Below are positions 43,136-51,453 of a DNA stretch of 60,160 nucleotides, one piece after another. The stretch covers positions 1 through 60,160 of the forward strand of contig JAIPGG010000006.1 in NCBI GenBank assembly GCA_021736255.1, in the 5' to 3' direction. The number at the start of each line of letters is the position of its first letter. Positions within the stretch are counted from its first letter, which is position 1. Under the pieces are notes generated by a model. That model was not told the origin of the DNA and ran no database searches. It worked only from the letters and a program-made list of their open reading frames with translations. The translations under genes were made by a program, and so were the position numbers. This DNA is from Spirochaetales bacterium. GTDB lineage: Bacteria; Spirochaetota; Spirochaetia; JAIPGG01.

Positions 43136-44410
43136 CTGGGCTACCGTCTCGTACATCGCAACGATATTCTCCGGCGGAACATCGGGCATGATGTTGTGCA
43201 CGGTGTTGAACACAAAACCGCCGCCGGGCATAAAAACATCGAGCCGCTTCTTTACATGGTCCCGCACCTGTTCAGCGGTACCGGAGTTGAGGACCTCCCG
43301 GGTATCCGCCCCGCCGCCCCAGAAACAGATATCGCCTCCGAATTCCTTCTTGAGACGCTCGGGTTCCATATCGACGGTATTGGTCTGCACCGGATTGAGC
43401 ACGTCGTAGCCGGCCTCCACCAGGTCGGGGATGAGCTTGTAAACCGAACCACAGGAATGCAGAAAGGTTTTCATTCCGCTGTTTTTGTGGACATATTCGC
43501 AGAGCCTGGTGTGGCGAGGTTTGAAGATCTTCCGATAGATCTCGGGAGCCATGAACGGACCGGTGTCCAGCCCCAAATCATCACCGAATCGAAGAACATC
43601 GGCAACATCTCCCACTGTCTCGCAGACCTTCTCGAGACCTGCAAGGTGGACCTCCATCAGGGCATCCAAGAGCCCCTCGACCTTGTCCGGTTCGGTGTAG
43701 ATGTCCATCAGAAAATTGTCCATCCGGCGCAGAAAGGTGCCCCATTCGAAGAGGTTCGATCCGGCAACGATCATCAGCGCCCGGTCGCTGTTTTCTTTTA
43801 GTTTGATCGCTGCATTCCGAAGCTGTTCCCAATAGTCATCTTCTCCTGCATGATCCCAGGGACTGTGCACCATAGCCTGCCAGAGCACCTTGTTCATGGC
43901 ATCCGGCAAATCGTCATAGGAATCAGGATAGCCGTCGATATAAGGGAAATAGGTCTGATCGAAAAAGGTTGCCCCTTTCGGTTTTTTTGCAATCGGAGTG
44001 CCGTCGCCGGCCTTGGCAATAAGCGCCGTTCCCTCCTGTTCGGGATGAAACCAGGCCGGATAATAGGCTTGACTGCCGTCGGACAGCTCGACAGGATACC
44101 AGTCGCTTTCCCTGTTGTTGAACATACGCCCTATATCCAGCACGTCCACGCCGAATCGATCTATCGCCCAGTCTTCCGGCTGAGCGAGTTCCTGAACTAC
44201 ATCATAGACGCGGGTTCGGCTCTCTTCGACACCAAGATAATCGGCAAGCCTGGTGTAGGCAATGGCCGAAATGCCGGAACTCGGCGTGGCACCCAGGTCG
44301 AGAGGCACCCGGTCCGGTTCCCGGTGTTCTATCGCCGATAGGACCCGTTCCCGGGAGGTCATAGCGCCGGCGGCACCGCTGGTGTCGGAATTGCTTGATT
44401 GCTCAGTCAA
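43127..44410 (-). CDS. URO-D-fold protein 2, methyltransferase-like
   Basis: 427 aa from TTG 44410, which overlaps the TGA of the mutarotase gene; GGAGG lies 9 bases upstream. Pattern: SRERVLSAIEHREPDRVPLDLGATP, FGDDLGLDTGPFMAPEIYRKIFKPRH, KTFLHSCGSVYKLIPDLVEAGYDVLNPVQTN and GDICFWGGGADTRE. It has the HxCG motif and a later Cys (DICFW) but no HemE arginine signature. It is close in length to URO-D protein 1. Translational coupling to L-rhamnose mutarotase ties it to deoxysugar metabolism; the reaction is unknown. Candidates are demethylation or C-C bond chemistry on a modified sugar or acid, both guesses. Confidence 0.75.
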   Translation of the reverse strand: MTEQSSNSDTSGAAGAMTSRERVLSAIEHREPDRVPLDLGATPSSGISAIAYTRLADYLGVEESRTRVYDVVQELAQPEDWAIDRFGVDVLDIGRMFNNRESDWYPVELSDGSQAYYPAWFHPEQEGTALIAKAGDGTPIAKKPKGATFFDQTYFPYIDGYPDSYDDLPDAMNKVLWQAMVHSPWDHAGEDDYWEQLRNAAIKLKENSDRALMIVAGSNLFEWGTFLRRMDNFLMDIYTEPDKVEGLLDALMEVHLAGLEKVCETVGDVADVLRFGDDLGLDTGPFMAPEIYRKIFKPRHTRLCEYVHKNSGMKTFLHSCGSVYKLIPDLVEAGYDVLNPVQTNTVDMEPERLKKEFGGDICFWGGGADTREVLNSGTAEQVRDHVKKRLDVFMPGGGFVFNTVHNIMPDVPPENIVAMYETVAQYR

Positions 44411-44732
44411 GGTGGAAGACCTCCTCCATCTCGGCCCACCATTCCCCTTCCTTGCGGGTATCGAGGGGCTTTTGCATGGGCATCATAATGTCCCACCATT
44501 CCTGGGTCTTGGGATGGTCGGCCATCTTCTGCATATCCGCTTCGAAATCATCTCCTACGTATTCCATAAAAGCAAAGAGCATGTTGTCCTTGTGGAAAAT
44601 CGTGTAGTTACGGATATTACACTCCTTAATCTTGTCAGCCACCTCCGGCCAAATATTGTTGTGGTAGCGGACATATTCATCATATTTGTCAGGATCGAGC
44701 CCGATAATCTGTCCGTGTCGTTTTACTGCCAT
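44403..44732 (-). CDS. rhaM: L-rhamnose mutarotase
   Basis: 109 aa from ATG 44732 (AAGGAGG upstream); the track's ATG 44750 precedes this RBS. RhaM interconverts the alpha and beta anomers of L-rhamnose. Seen: QIIGLDPDKYDEYVRYHNNIWPEVADKIKECNIRNYTIFHKDNMLFAF with the active-site YxxYHNxIWPE (His24), and MADHPKTQEWWDIMMPMQKPL near the C-terminus. Length matches the family (about 104 aa). Coupled to URO-D protein 2. No RhaA isomerase lies in the window, so either fucose isomerase handles the sugar or the gene is elsewhere; relatives also act on L-fucose. Confidence 0.9.
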   Translation of the reverse strand: MAVKRHGQIIGLDPDKYDEYVRYHNNIWPEVADKIKECNIRNYTIFHKDNMLFAFMEYVGDDFEADMQKMADHPKTQEWWDIMMPMQKPLDTRKEGEWWAEMEEVFHLD

Positions 44733-44750
44733 GCCGTCCTCCTTTATCAT

Positions 44751-44769
44751 ATTTTAGCAATATTTTACC
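44751..44769. promoter_or_regulatory. AT-rich operator-like site ATTTTAGCAATATTTTACC
   Basis: Located 19-37 bases upstream of rhaM between rhaM and LacI 3. Its halves TTTTA and ATTTTAC recur in the other divergent LacI/URO-D promoter region (41878-41895), which suggests a common regulator family site. Confidence 0.35.
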
Positions 44770-44881
44770 ACGGACACCAAGACAGTCAAGGTTTTTTCGA
44801 ATAATCTCCTATATTCAGCGGTTTTTTCTTGTATTTTTGGTTAATTATGATAAAGTAATGGTTAAATATGGAGCGGATGAG

Positions 44882-45943
44882 GTGAGCGATAACAACGAAA
44901 CCACCCTGGAAGACGTAGCTCGGCTGGCCGGAGTATCCAACGCAACCGCATCATTAGCTCTTGCCGGCAAAGGACGCATCTCTGCTGTCGTCCGGGATCG
45001 GGTAATCGACTCCGCCCGGAGTCTCAATTACCGCCGCGGTCTCGAGAAGATCCAGAAACTCAGGCCCGTCACCGGAAAACTTGCCCTTCTGCTCCAAATC
45101 GACCCCCGGTGGACCTACGCCTGGCCTCTGGTGCAGCCGATTATTGATGCGGTGGATACCGGGGTAAAAAGCAGGGGCTACACGCTGGTCATGGTTCCGA
45201 TCCGAAACGACATGAAACCGGACCGGGTTATCGAAGACGTGAGATCCGTGGAAGCTCAAGGGGTTTTTGCGCCGATCACCGACATACCCGGGCTGTTCGA
45301 CCGGATCCGAGCCGAGAATCTTCCCTTGACATTGATTTTGGACAACAGCCGGCAGGAAGACATCTCCACCGTGGGAATCGACGATTTCCGCGGAGCCTAT
45401 GAGGGAACCAGGTATCTGATTGGTCTCGGTCACCGGGACTTCCTCTATGTAACTACCGGCAGGCCGAATATTCCCCTGATGGCAAGTGATCGCTACGTAG
45501 GATTTCTCAAGGCGATCCATGAACTGGGCCTCGTGCACGATCAGGACCGGGACATCATCTTTCCCATAGAATCCTACAACCTTCTCAAGGATAAACTCGA
45601 AAGGGCGATGAAGACCGGGCGCAGGCCAACCGGTATATTCGCCCTCGATGATGCAGTAGCTCTGCGAACCATTCGCAGCCTGGGAGAACTCGGCTTCTCA
45701 GTTCCCGAAGACGTGTCGGTCATTTCGGTTGGGGACCTGCTCGATTATCGGCAGGACTTTGTTCCTCCGATCACTACCATGCAGATCGACAGCGGCATGA
45801 TGGGAACCCTGGCGGCGGACATGATGCTTCGAAGACTCGATAACCGCGAAGAGGTTGAAAGCGCCCCGGCGGTTTTAAAAACACGCCTCAATCTGCAGGA
45901 ACGGGGCAGCTGCCGTGAAATCACAGAGGAGAAATCGCTATGA
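44882..45943 (+). CDS. LacI-family regulator 3, divergent from rhaM/URO-D protein 2
   Basis: 353 aa from GTG 44882 (GGAG eight bases upstream); the track start at 44837 is TTG without an RBS. The headpiece TTLEDVARLAGVSNATASLALAGKGRISAVVRDRV again has ATASLALAGKG in place of the usual TVSRVLN helix, paralleling LacI 2. The effector domain includes LALLLQIDPRWTYAWPLVQPIIDAVDTG, TGIFALDDAVALRTIRSLGELGFSVPEDVSVISVGD, and the ending QERGSCREI. Its stop overlaps the ATG of URO-D protein 3, so it is the first gene of a six-gene operon with the glycyl radical enzyme. Probably autoregulated; inducer unknown. Confidence 0.88.
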   Translation: MSDNNETTLEDVARLAGVSNATASLALAGKGRISAVVRDRVIDSARSLNYRRGLEKIQKLRPVTGKLALLLQIDPRWTYAWPLVQPIIDAVDTGVKSRGYTLVMVPIRNDMKPDRVIEDVRSVEAQGVFAPITDIPGLFDRIRAENLPLTLILDNSRQEDISTVGIDDFRGAYEGTRYLIGLGHRDFLYVTTGRPNIPLMASDRYVGFLKAIHELGLVHDQDRDIIFPIESYNLLKDKLERAMKTGRRPTGIFALDDAVALRTIRSLGELGFSVPEDVSVISVGDLLDYRQDFVPPITTMQIDSGMMGTLAADMMLRRLDNREEVESAPAVLKTRLNLQERGSCREITEEKSL

Positions 45944-46992
45944 CAAGCAAAGAACGAGTACTCAATTCTTTCGAGGGAAAAATTCCCGATCGGGTACCCC
46001 GCTGGTTCGGAACCTCGCCTGAATTCCTGGAAAAGGCTGAGCGGACTACCGGCCTCGATGAGGAGGGTCTGCGGAAAAAGGTCGGCGATGATTTTCGAAG
46101 AGTATTCGCCGAGTACCGCGGCCCTGAGCACCAACTCTCTGAAGGAGCAACCTGGAGAAGCCCCTTCGGCATCGAACGGGAGGGGCTCGGCTACGGTATG
46201 CCGAAAACCCCGCCGCCGCTTGCTGGAGTACGAACGATTGAAGAGGTAGAGGCCTTCAACTGGCCTGACCCGAACTGGATGGATGTAACGGGTATCCCGG
46301 AACAAGCAGCACCATACCGGGACGAGTACGCAATCCTCGGCGGCGATTGGTCCCCCTATTGGCACGACGTGATCGACCTGACAGGACACGTCGAGCTCTA
46401 CTACATGATATACGACGCACCGGAGGTACTCGAACGCATCTTCGAACGGGTAACCGATTTCTACCAGCAGGTGAGCCGGAACATCTTCGACTACGCAGGG
46501 AACGACATCGACATTTTCTTTATAGGCAACGATTTCGGCGGCCAGACCGGCCCGCTCATGAGCCCCGAACAGTTTCGGAGGTTTCTCCTGCCGTCCATGA
46601 AACGCCTTATCGACCTGGGCCACGGGTACGGCAAACCGGTTATGCTGCACTGCTGCGGAGGCTACCGGGAGTTGATCCCGGATCTGATAGAAGCAGGGAT
46701 CGACGGCCTGCAGGCCCTGCAGCCGGATGCTGCAGGTATGGAGCCGGCGGAACTCAAAAAGGAATTCGGATCGAAAATCGTGCTGAACGGATCGATCGAT
46801 TCCAAACGGGTACTGATCAATGGGCCGAGCCCCGATTTCGTACGAGAGGAAACACGAAAGGTCCTCGAAATCATGCAGCCCGGAGGACGCTACATCGCTT
46901 CGGCAAGTCACGATGCCATTCTGGAAGAAACCCCGGTGGAGAATGTGCTGGCTATGTTCGAGAGCATCGAAGAATTCGGCGCATACAACTAG
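45940..46992 (+). CDS. URO-D-fold protein 3, methyltransferase-like
   Basis: 350 aa; the ATG overlaps the LacI 3 stop (ATGA). SKERVLNSFEGKIPDRVPRWFGT, FFIGNDFGGQTGPLMSPEQFRRFLLPSMK and PVMLHCCGGYRELIPDLIEAGIDGLQALQPDAAG place it with the two other URO-D-fold proteins. The HxCG motif is kept (HCCG), but the later cysteine seen in the other two is replaced (KIVLNGSIDS), so any zinc site would differ. No HemE signature. It is shorter by about 70 residues, mainly at the N-terminus. It lies 89 bases upstream of the glycyl radical enzyme gene, with a possible weak promoter (TTGCGC-17-TATCCT, 47023-47051) between them. Confidence 0.75.
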   Translation: MTSKERVLNSFEGKIPDRVPRWFGTSPEFLEKAERTTGLDEEGLRKKVGDDFRRVFAEYRGPEHQLSEGATWRSPFGIEREGLGYGMPKTPPPLAGVRTIEEVEAFNWPDPNWMDVTGIPEQAAPYRDEYAILGGDWSPYWHDVIDLTGHVELYYMIYDAPEVLERIFERVTDFYQQVSRNIFDYAGNDIDIFFIGNDFGGQTGPLMSPEQFRRFLLPSMKRLIDLGHGYGKPVMLHCCGGYRELIPDLIEAGIDGLQALQPDAAGMEPAELKKEFGSKIVLNGSIDSKRVLINGPSPDFVREETRKVLEIMQPGGRYIASASHDAILEETPVENVLAMFESIEEFGAYN

Positions 46993-47081
46993 TTTTCTAA
47001 GCATTTTCACTATTTTTTTCCGTTGCGCACCCATCATCCTCCTGGTATCCTATGTATGAAAGATAGACAGGAGGAATGATT

Positions 47082-49385
47082 ATGGATTCAAAGAAAACCA
47101 ATAGAGAAACCATCGGGGCCCAGGCAGTACCGGGAATCTCCCCGAACAGCCGAGTGCAGGCACTGATCGACCGCAGAGACAAACTCGCCCGGGAACATAA
47201 GCGTGATTTGTACGTAGACAATCCCGAATTCCTTGTCTATCACTGGTCAGGGGAAGCCGAAGCCTTCAGTCCCGCCACCGGCGAACATGCCGCAGCCGAG
47301 GACAAACGCATCAACCTCGGGGATCACAACTGCCGTGTGGACATCGGCATTCCCTTTCCCTACACAGAGGAGATGCCCTCCAAAAAGAACGGCCACAGCA
47401 ACGATCCCGAAAACTTCGGCGCCGACTACGCCTTTTTTATGGATCACAGTCCGGCGGAGATCCATCCCCACGAACAGATTGTCGGAGAGTTTCACTGGCA
47501 GCTCGACGAGGCCCGCCGATTCCGCTACCCCGAAAAGCAGCGGGAACTCGGCCGGCAGGCCAGGCAGTTGGGAGCCGGGGGTATCAGCTTCAACCACACC
47601 ACCCCGGATTTGAGTATCGGCCTCTCTCTGGGATGGAAAGGCCTCCTGGAAAAAATTCGCAGCAATCGTTCCAAATACGAAGAATACGGAAACCAGCAGA
47701 GCGTTCAATACCTAAACGGGGCTGAACAGGTCGCCCTTTCCATATCCCGGTTTATCGCCCGGCATGCAGAACGAGCCGAAGAGCTTTCTGCAGCCGAAAG
47801 TGACCCCGAACTCAAAGAGAATTACCGGCAGGTTGCCCAAACATGCCGGGCCATCAGCCAGGATGCACCGAAAACCCTTCAGCAGGCTGTGCAGTGGATC
47901 CAGTTTTACCTCCTTGCCGACCGGATAATAGGCCACGGCAACGGATACGGCAGGCTCGATCAACTGCTCATCGACTTCTACCGAAACGATCTCGAAGAGG
48001 GAAGGATCACTCGTGAACAGGCCCGCGACTACATTGCAGAGCTCTACCTCAAATACGGGGGAAACTACTTCTCCTTCGGAGGCAGAAACCGGGAACTCGA
48101 GGATGCTACCAACGAGCTGAGCTGGATCGGCCTCGAGGCATACGATATGACCGGCGGCTACAACCACCTCGGAGTCATGTGGCACCCGGATATGGACCCG
48201 GACTTTTTCGAATATGCCTGCGACGTTGTGGGACGGCACGGAGCGGGAACTCCCACTCTGGTAAACTACGACGTTATGCGCTACAGCCAGCTCCGCTCGG
48301 GTGTAAGCGAGGACGATGCCTGGAATATCTCCTACAGCGGATGCCAGTGGTACTGCACGGTAGGCAACGAGTACAACGACCAGGACCTCAATTCCCTCGT
48401 TCTCGTCCAGCCGATGCAGCGGGCCATGAAGCGTGCAGCTGGCGAAGGCAGCAAAACCTTCGACGATTTCTGGCAGATCTACGATCAGGAGGTCCAAAAG
48501 ACCGCCGACATCCTGCGGGATTTCAAGAACAAGACCTACGAATGGCAAGCCCGGATATGGCCGGAGATCGTTACTTCTTTCTGCATGCACGGTCCCATGG
48601 ATAAGGGAAAGGACGTCACCGACACCCGGGCAGTAAACAACAACTACACCTCGGTCAACGTGTTGGGTGTTCCCAATGTCTCCGATTCGATGTATGCCAT
48701 CAAGAAACTTGTGTACGAGGAGGGCCTCTGCAGCATGTCCGAACTCCTCGAGGCAGTCGAGAATGACTGGGAAGGGCGAGAACCCCTTCGCCGGCGGTTT
48801 TTGAACCTGCCCAAGTTCGGCAACGACATCGATGAACCGGATACCATGGGCATCAGGGTATCCGAACACATCCGGGAAACCCTCGAGAGCCGCCGCAACA
48901 TAAAGGGATTCCATTTCCGCCCCTCGCTCTTCCAGTACATGGGGCACACCTATGCCGGTCCAATGCTGGGGGCCACCCCCGACGGGAGAAAGGCCGCCGA
49001 ACCCCTCGCCCACGGCATGAATCCAATGCACGGACGCAACACGGAGGGAATAGTAGCAACCGCCAACTCATTTACCAAACTCGACTTTCGCAAATACCAG
49101 GGCGGCTCGTTTCAGATCGAGCTCGAGCCCTCCTTTTTTCAGCGGGACGAGAGGCGCGGTCCTGTGGTAGCTATGTTCGCCAAATCGTTCTTCGAAAAGG
49201 GCGGTGTGCAAATCAACCTGAACGTCATCGACATAGATACCCTCAAGGATGCAATGGCCAATCCGGAAAAGGATGAATATCAGGACATCGTAGTCAAAGT
49301 AACCGGGTACTCGGCACACTTTGTTGTCATGGACCGGCAATTCCAGAGCGAGTTCATTCAGCGGGTCAATTACGAGGACCTCTAG
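47082..49385 (+). CDS. Glycyl radical enzyme (PFL-like superfamily), subtype unassigned
   Basis: 767 aa from ATG 47082, with AGGAGG seven bases upstream; the track's ATG 47076 is too close to it. The C-terminal radical loop is VKVTGYSAHFVVMD with the radical Gly at about residue 742. The thiyl site is SYSGCQWYCTVGNE, with Cys about 421 and a second Cys about 425. Diol dehydratases and choline lyase have GCVE at this point and pyruvate formate-lyase two adjacent Cys, so neither fits. The fold is otherwise well supported (RIIGHGNGYGRLDQLLIDFYRND, GPMLGATPDGRKAAEPLAHGMNP). It catalyses some anaerobic C-O, C-C or C-N cleavage, probably on a sugar-derived substrate given the neighbours. It is activated by the adjacent radical SAM enzyme. 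Confidence 0.9.
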   Translation: MDSKKTNRETIGAQAVPGISPNSRVQALIDRRDKLAREHKRDLYVDNPEFLVYHWSGEAEAFSPATGEHAAAEDKRINLGDHNCRVDIGIPFPYTEEMPSKKNGHSNDPENFGADYAFFMDHSPAEIHPHEQIVGEFHWQLDEARRFRYPEKQRELGRQARQLGAGGISFNHTTPDLSIGLSLGWKGLLEKIRSNRSKYEEYGNQQSVQYLNGAEQVALSISRFIARHAERAEELSAAESDPELKENYRQVAQTCRAISQDAPKTLQQAVQWIQFYLLADRIIGHGNGYGRLDQLLIDFYRNDLEEGRITREQARDYIAELYLKYGGNYFSFGGRNRELEDATNELSWIGLEAYDMTGGYNHLGVMWHPDMDPDFFEYACDVVGRHGAGTPTLVNYDVMRYSQLRSGVSEDDAWNISYSGCQWYCTVGNEYNDQDLNSLVLVQPMQRAMKRAAGEGSKTFDDFWQIYDQEVQKTADILRDFKNKTYEWQARIWPEIVTSFCMHGPMDKGKDVTDTRAVNNNYTSVNVLGVPNVSDSMYAIKKLVYEEGLCSMSELLEAVENDWEGREPLRRRFLNLPKFGNDIDEPDTMGIRVSEHIRETLESRRNIKGFHFRPSLFQYMGHTYAGPMLGATPDGRKAAEPLAHGMNPMHGRNTEGIVATANSFTKLDFRKYQGGSFQIELEPSFFQRDERRGPVVAMFAKSFFEKGGVQINLNVIDIDTLKDAMANPEKDEYQDIVVKVTGYSAHFVVMDRQFQSEFIQRVNYEDL

Positions 49386-49399
49386 GCCGTGCTGTGAAC

Positions 49400-50356
49400 A
49401 TGAAGGCACGTATTTTCGACATCCACCGGCTCTCCACCCACGACGGCCCCGGCTTCCGGACGGCCGTCTTTTTTAAAGGCTGCAGTCTGCGCTGCCGGTG
49501 GTGCCACAACCCCGAGAGTTTCAACCCCGGTCCGGAGGTGTGGTGGTATTCAAACAAATGTATCGGCTGCCTCGATTGTGTTCGCTCCTGCCCGGAAGAC
49601 GCCCTCAGTGCTGAAGAGGAGGGAATCCGCATTGACCGGAATAAATGCACAGGCTGCGGAATCTGCGCCTCGGTCTGCCCCTCCGGCGCCATGCGTATGG
49701 TCGGAAACGAATGGAAACTAGACGACTTGATCGAACTCATAGAAAAGGACAGGCAATACTTCGACAATTCCGGCGGAGGTATCACCCTCTCCGGAGGAGA
49801 ACCGCTTCTGCAAAGCGGCTTCAGTCTTTCCCTGCTCGATGCAGCGGCCGCAAGGGGTATCTCCACTGCCGTCGACACCTGCGGAGCAGTACCTCCCGAA
49901 ACCATCGAGCAGAGCCTGCCCCTCACCGACTATCTTTTCTATGACCTCAAACTCATAGACCCGGAGGAACACCGCAGCTTCACCGGAGCGGGAAACGACA
50001 GGATCCTCGAAAACCTCCGCTTTGCAGCCGACTATGCACGAAACAACCGGAAGCCGGAAATCTGGGTCAGGACCCCCCTCATCCCCGGCGCTACTGCAGG
50101 AGAGGAAAACCTTCAGGCCGTCGGCGACTATCTTGCCGATATCGGATCTGATGTCATTTCCCGCTGGGAATTGCCGGCCTTCAACCGGCTCGCCTCGGAC
50201 AAATATTCCCGCCTCGGCAGGGAATGGGAATATGCCGATACCCCGATACTCACCGATTCCGAGGCCGAAAATCTGGTAAATGCTGCGAAAAGCTCACGAT
50301 TTCCCGATAAGCTGATCGTTCTGACTGGAATTACCGACTCAAATGCGTCAAAATAG
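49400..50356 (+). CDS. Glycyl radical enzyme activating enzyme (radical SAM)
   Basis: 318 aa from ATG 49400 (MKARIFDIHRLSTHDGPGFRT); GTG 49394 is an alternative and neither has a clear RBS. The radical SAM motif C-x3-C-x2-C is CSLRCRWC at residues 28-35. Two 4Fe-4S ferredoxin motifs are inserted, CIGCLDCVRSCP and CTGCGICASVCP, as in activases of non-PFL glycyl radical enzymes. Then come GGGITLSGGEPLLQ and YDLKLIDPEEHRSFTG. It abstracts a hydrogen from the glycine of the partner (encoded 14 bases upstream) using SAM and a low-potential electron, so the pathway is strictly anaerobic. Confidence 0.93.
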   Translation: MKARIFDIHRLSTHDGPGFRTAVFFKGCSLRCRWCHNPESFNPGPEVWWYSNKCIGCLDCVRSCPEDALSAEEEGIRIDRNKCTGCGICASVCPSGAMRMVGNEWKLDDLIELIEKDRQYFDNSGGGITLSGGEPLLQSGFSLSLLDAAAARGISTAVDTCGAVPPETIEQSLPLTDYLFYDLKLIDPEEHRSFTGAGNDRILENLRFAADYARNNRKPEIWVRTPLIPGATAGEENLQAVGDYLADIGSDVISRWELPAFNRLASDKYSRLGREWEYADTPILTDSEAENLVNAAKSSRFPDKLIVLTGITDSNASK

Positions 50357-50364
50357 ATACAGAT

Positions 50365-50991
50365 ATGTATATTTCATACAGAAAGAACCAGACCGGCCAT
50401 GCGATCGACTTCATCTCCCATGTGCTTCGGGCAGGGTATTATCTGGAGGAGCTCTACCGTCCCGGCAGCCTTACCGGCAAGGGAAAGACCATGGACAGAT
50501 GCAACGAAGCGATTCTCGAAGCCAAAAAACTCGATCCCCCTGCCGAAACCGAACAGTTCTACAGTTTCTTGCTCGCGGGCTTTCAGGCGATTCTTCTGAC
50601 CCTTCTCGATGAACCCAAAATGGCCAAACAGGCCATTCGCGTTTTCCCCCAGCGGCATTTCAAATCCCATGAACTCGGCCGGCCGTCTTTACGACCCGTG
50701 CTGTATCATATTCCCAAAATCATGGGGCTCGCCTTGGAACATGAAAACGAGGCCTTTTTTCAGTTTCTGTGCCGAACCTGTCTGGTAATCGAACCCATGT
50801 CGTTTCTCGAGAACAAGATCGATATGACCCTAACCGACCTGATTCGCAGCAGAAAATCCCCCGAGTTCACGGCAGGATGGCAGTTCCTCCTGCATCATGC
50901 CGAAGGCCTTGCCCCGGAGTTTCCTGTATTTCGGGAATATGTTCAGGGACTACGCAGTTCCGAGTCCGACCTTTTGTGCCTGACGGTGTAA
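50365..50991 (+). CDS. Unrecognised 208-aa protein in the glycyl radical enzyme operon
   Basis: I do not recognise a family. 208 aa, soluble, rich in Leu/Phe/Glu and probably helical (IDFISHVLRAGYYLEELYRP, FYSFLLAGFQAILLTLLDEP, MSFLENKIDMTLTDLIRSRK); four Cys (RCNE, LCRTC, LLCL) with no metal-binding pattern. It starts 8 bases after the activase stop with no clear RBS, so translation probably depends on coupling. It is followed 24 bases later by another unrecognised gene. Position suggests a role tied to the glycyl radical enzyme, for example as accessory or repair subunit, which is inference only. Confidence 0.6.
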   Translation: MYISYRKNQTGHAIDFISHVLRAGYYLEELYRPGSLTGKGKTMDRCNEAILEAKKLDPPAETEQFYSFLLAGFQAILLTLLDEPKMAKQAIRVFPQRHFKSHELGRPSLRPVLYHIPKIMGLALEHENEAFFQFLCRTCLVIEPMSFLENKIDMTLTDLIRSRKSPEFTAGWQFLLHHAEGLAPEFPVFREYVQGLRSSESDLLCLTV

Positions 50992-51015
50992 AATAATGAA
51001 GAGAGGTTATTTCTC

Positions 51016-51453
51016 ATGGACTTTTCCTACCCGGTTGCAGAACGCGCAGTAAAGCGCTGGAAAAGCGAACGGCTCGAAGAAATCGAACCGCAGCATTTTC
51101 TCTTCCATTACCAGGGAAGCACCTGCAGCAACGGCGGAGTACCCTTTATCGCCGATTTTCACGTGATTGTCGATAAAAGCCCAACACTTCGGATTCAAAG
51201 CGCATGGATCGAGATGCCGGAAGAAGAGGAAGAAAACTGGCGGGAAATGTGCTCATTCCAGAGCCGGGGCGAGAAGTTTCTCCGGGAGATTACGAAAGAA
51301 GCAGCCTTCGCCGGGAAAACGGTCGAAGAGGTTCTCAACAACCCTGGAGAAATCAATTATGCCGGGTGCCTCTGCTTTCCCGCCATGGTCAATCAGAAGT
51401 GGCAAATGGTTCTTTCCACCGTCCATTATGCCTGCGCCGTCAGTGGAGCATAA
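51016..51453 (+). CDS. Unrecognised 145-aa protein at the end of the glycyl radical enzyme operon
   Basis: No family recognised. 145 aa with AGAGG upstream of ATG 51016. An acidic middle (EMPEEEEENWREMC) and a C-terminal stretch GEINYAGCLCFPAMVNQKWQMVLSTVHYACAVSGA with three cysteines are the striking parts. The N-terminal half, HYQGSTCSNGGVPFIADFHV, looks beta-rich. No membrane segment or signal peptide. Its last 14 bases overlap the convergent SDR gene. Conservation of the gene next to the glycyl radical enzyme in other genomes would tell whether it belongs to the system. Confidence 0.6.
   Translation: MDFSYPVAERAVKRWKSERLEEIEPQHFLFHYQGSTCSNGGVPFIADFHVIVDKSPTLRIQSAWIEMPEEEEENWREMCSFQSRGEKFLREITKEAAFAGKTVEEVLNNPGEINYAGCLCFPAMVNQKWQMVLSTVHYACAVSGA

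Noticed and set aside
42989-43801. Plus-strand ORF with PIDPAV repeats (270 aa)
   Set aside because: It is the translation of the 18-bp tandem repeat joined to the antisense of URO-D gene 2. It has no RBS and no family resemblance.
40508-46992. Genuine uroporphyrinogen decarboxylases (hemE) for heme synthesis
   Set aside because: The HemE arginine signature is missing in all three and no other heme genes are nearby.
45745-47037. Long minus-strand ORF (430 aa) opposite URO-D 3
   Set aside because: Antisense shadow of a well-supported gene, with basic and Cys/Ser-rich non-protein-like composition.
47712-49031. Long minus-strand ORF (439 aa) opposite the glycyl radical enzyme
   Set aside because: The plus-strand gene has full motif support; the antisense ORF is open because of codon composition and shows no domain.
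47082-49385. Pyruvate formate-lyase or B12-independent propanediol dehydratase
   Set aside because: There is no adjacent Cys pair as in PFL and no GCVE as in diol dehydratases, so a specific name is not supported.
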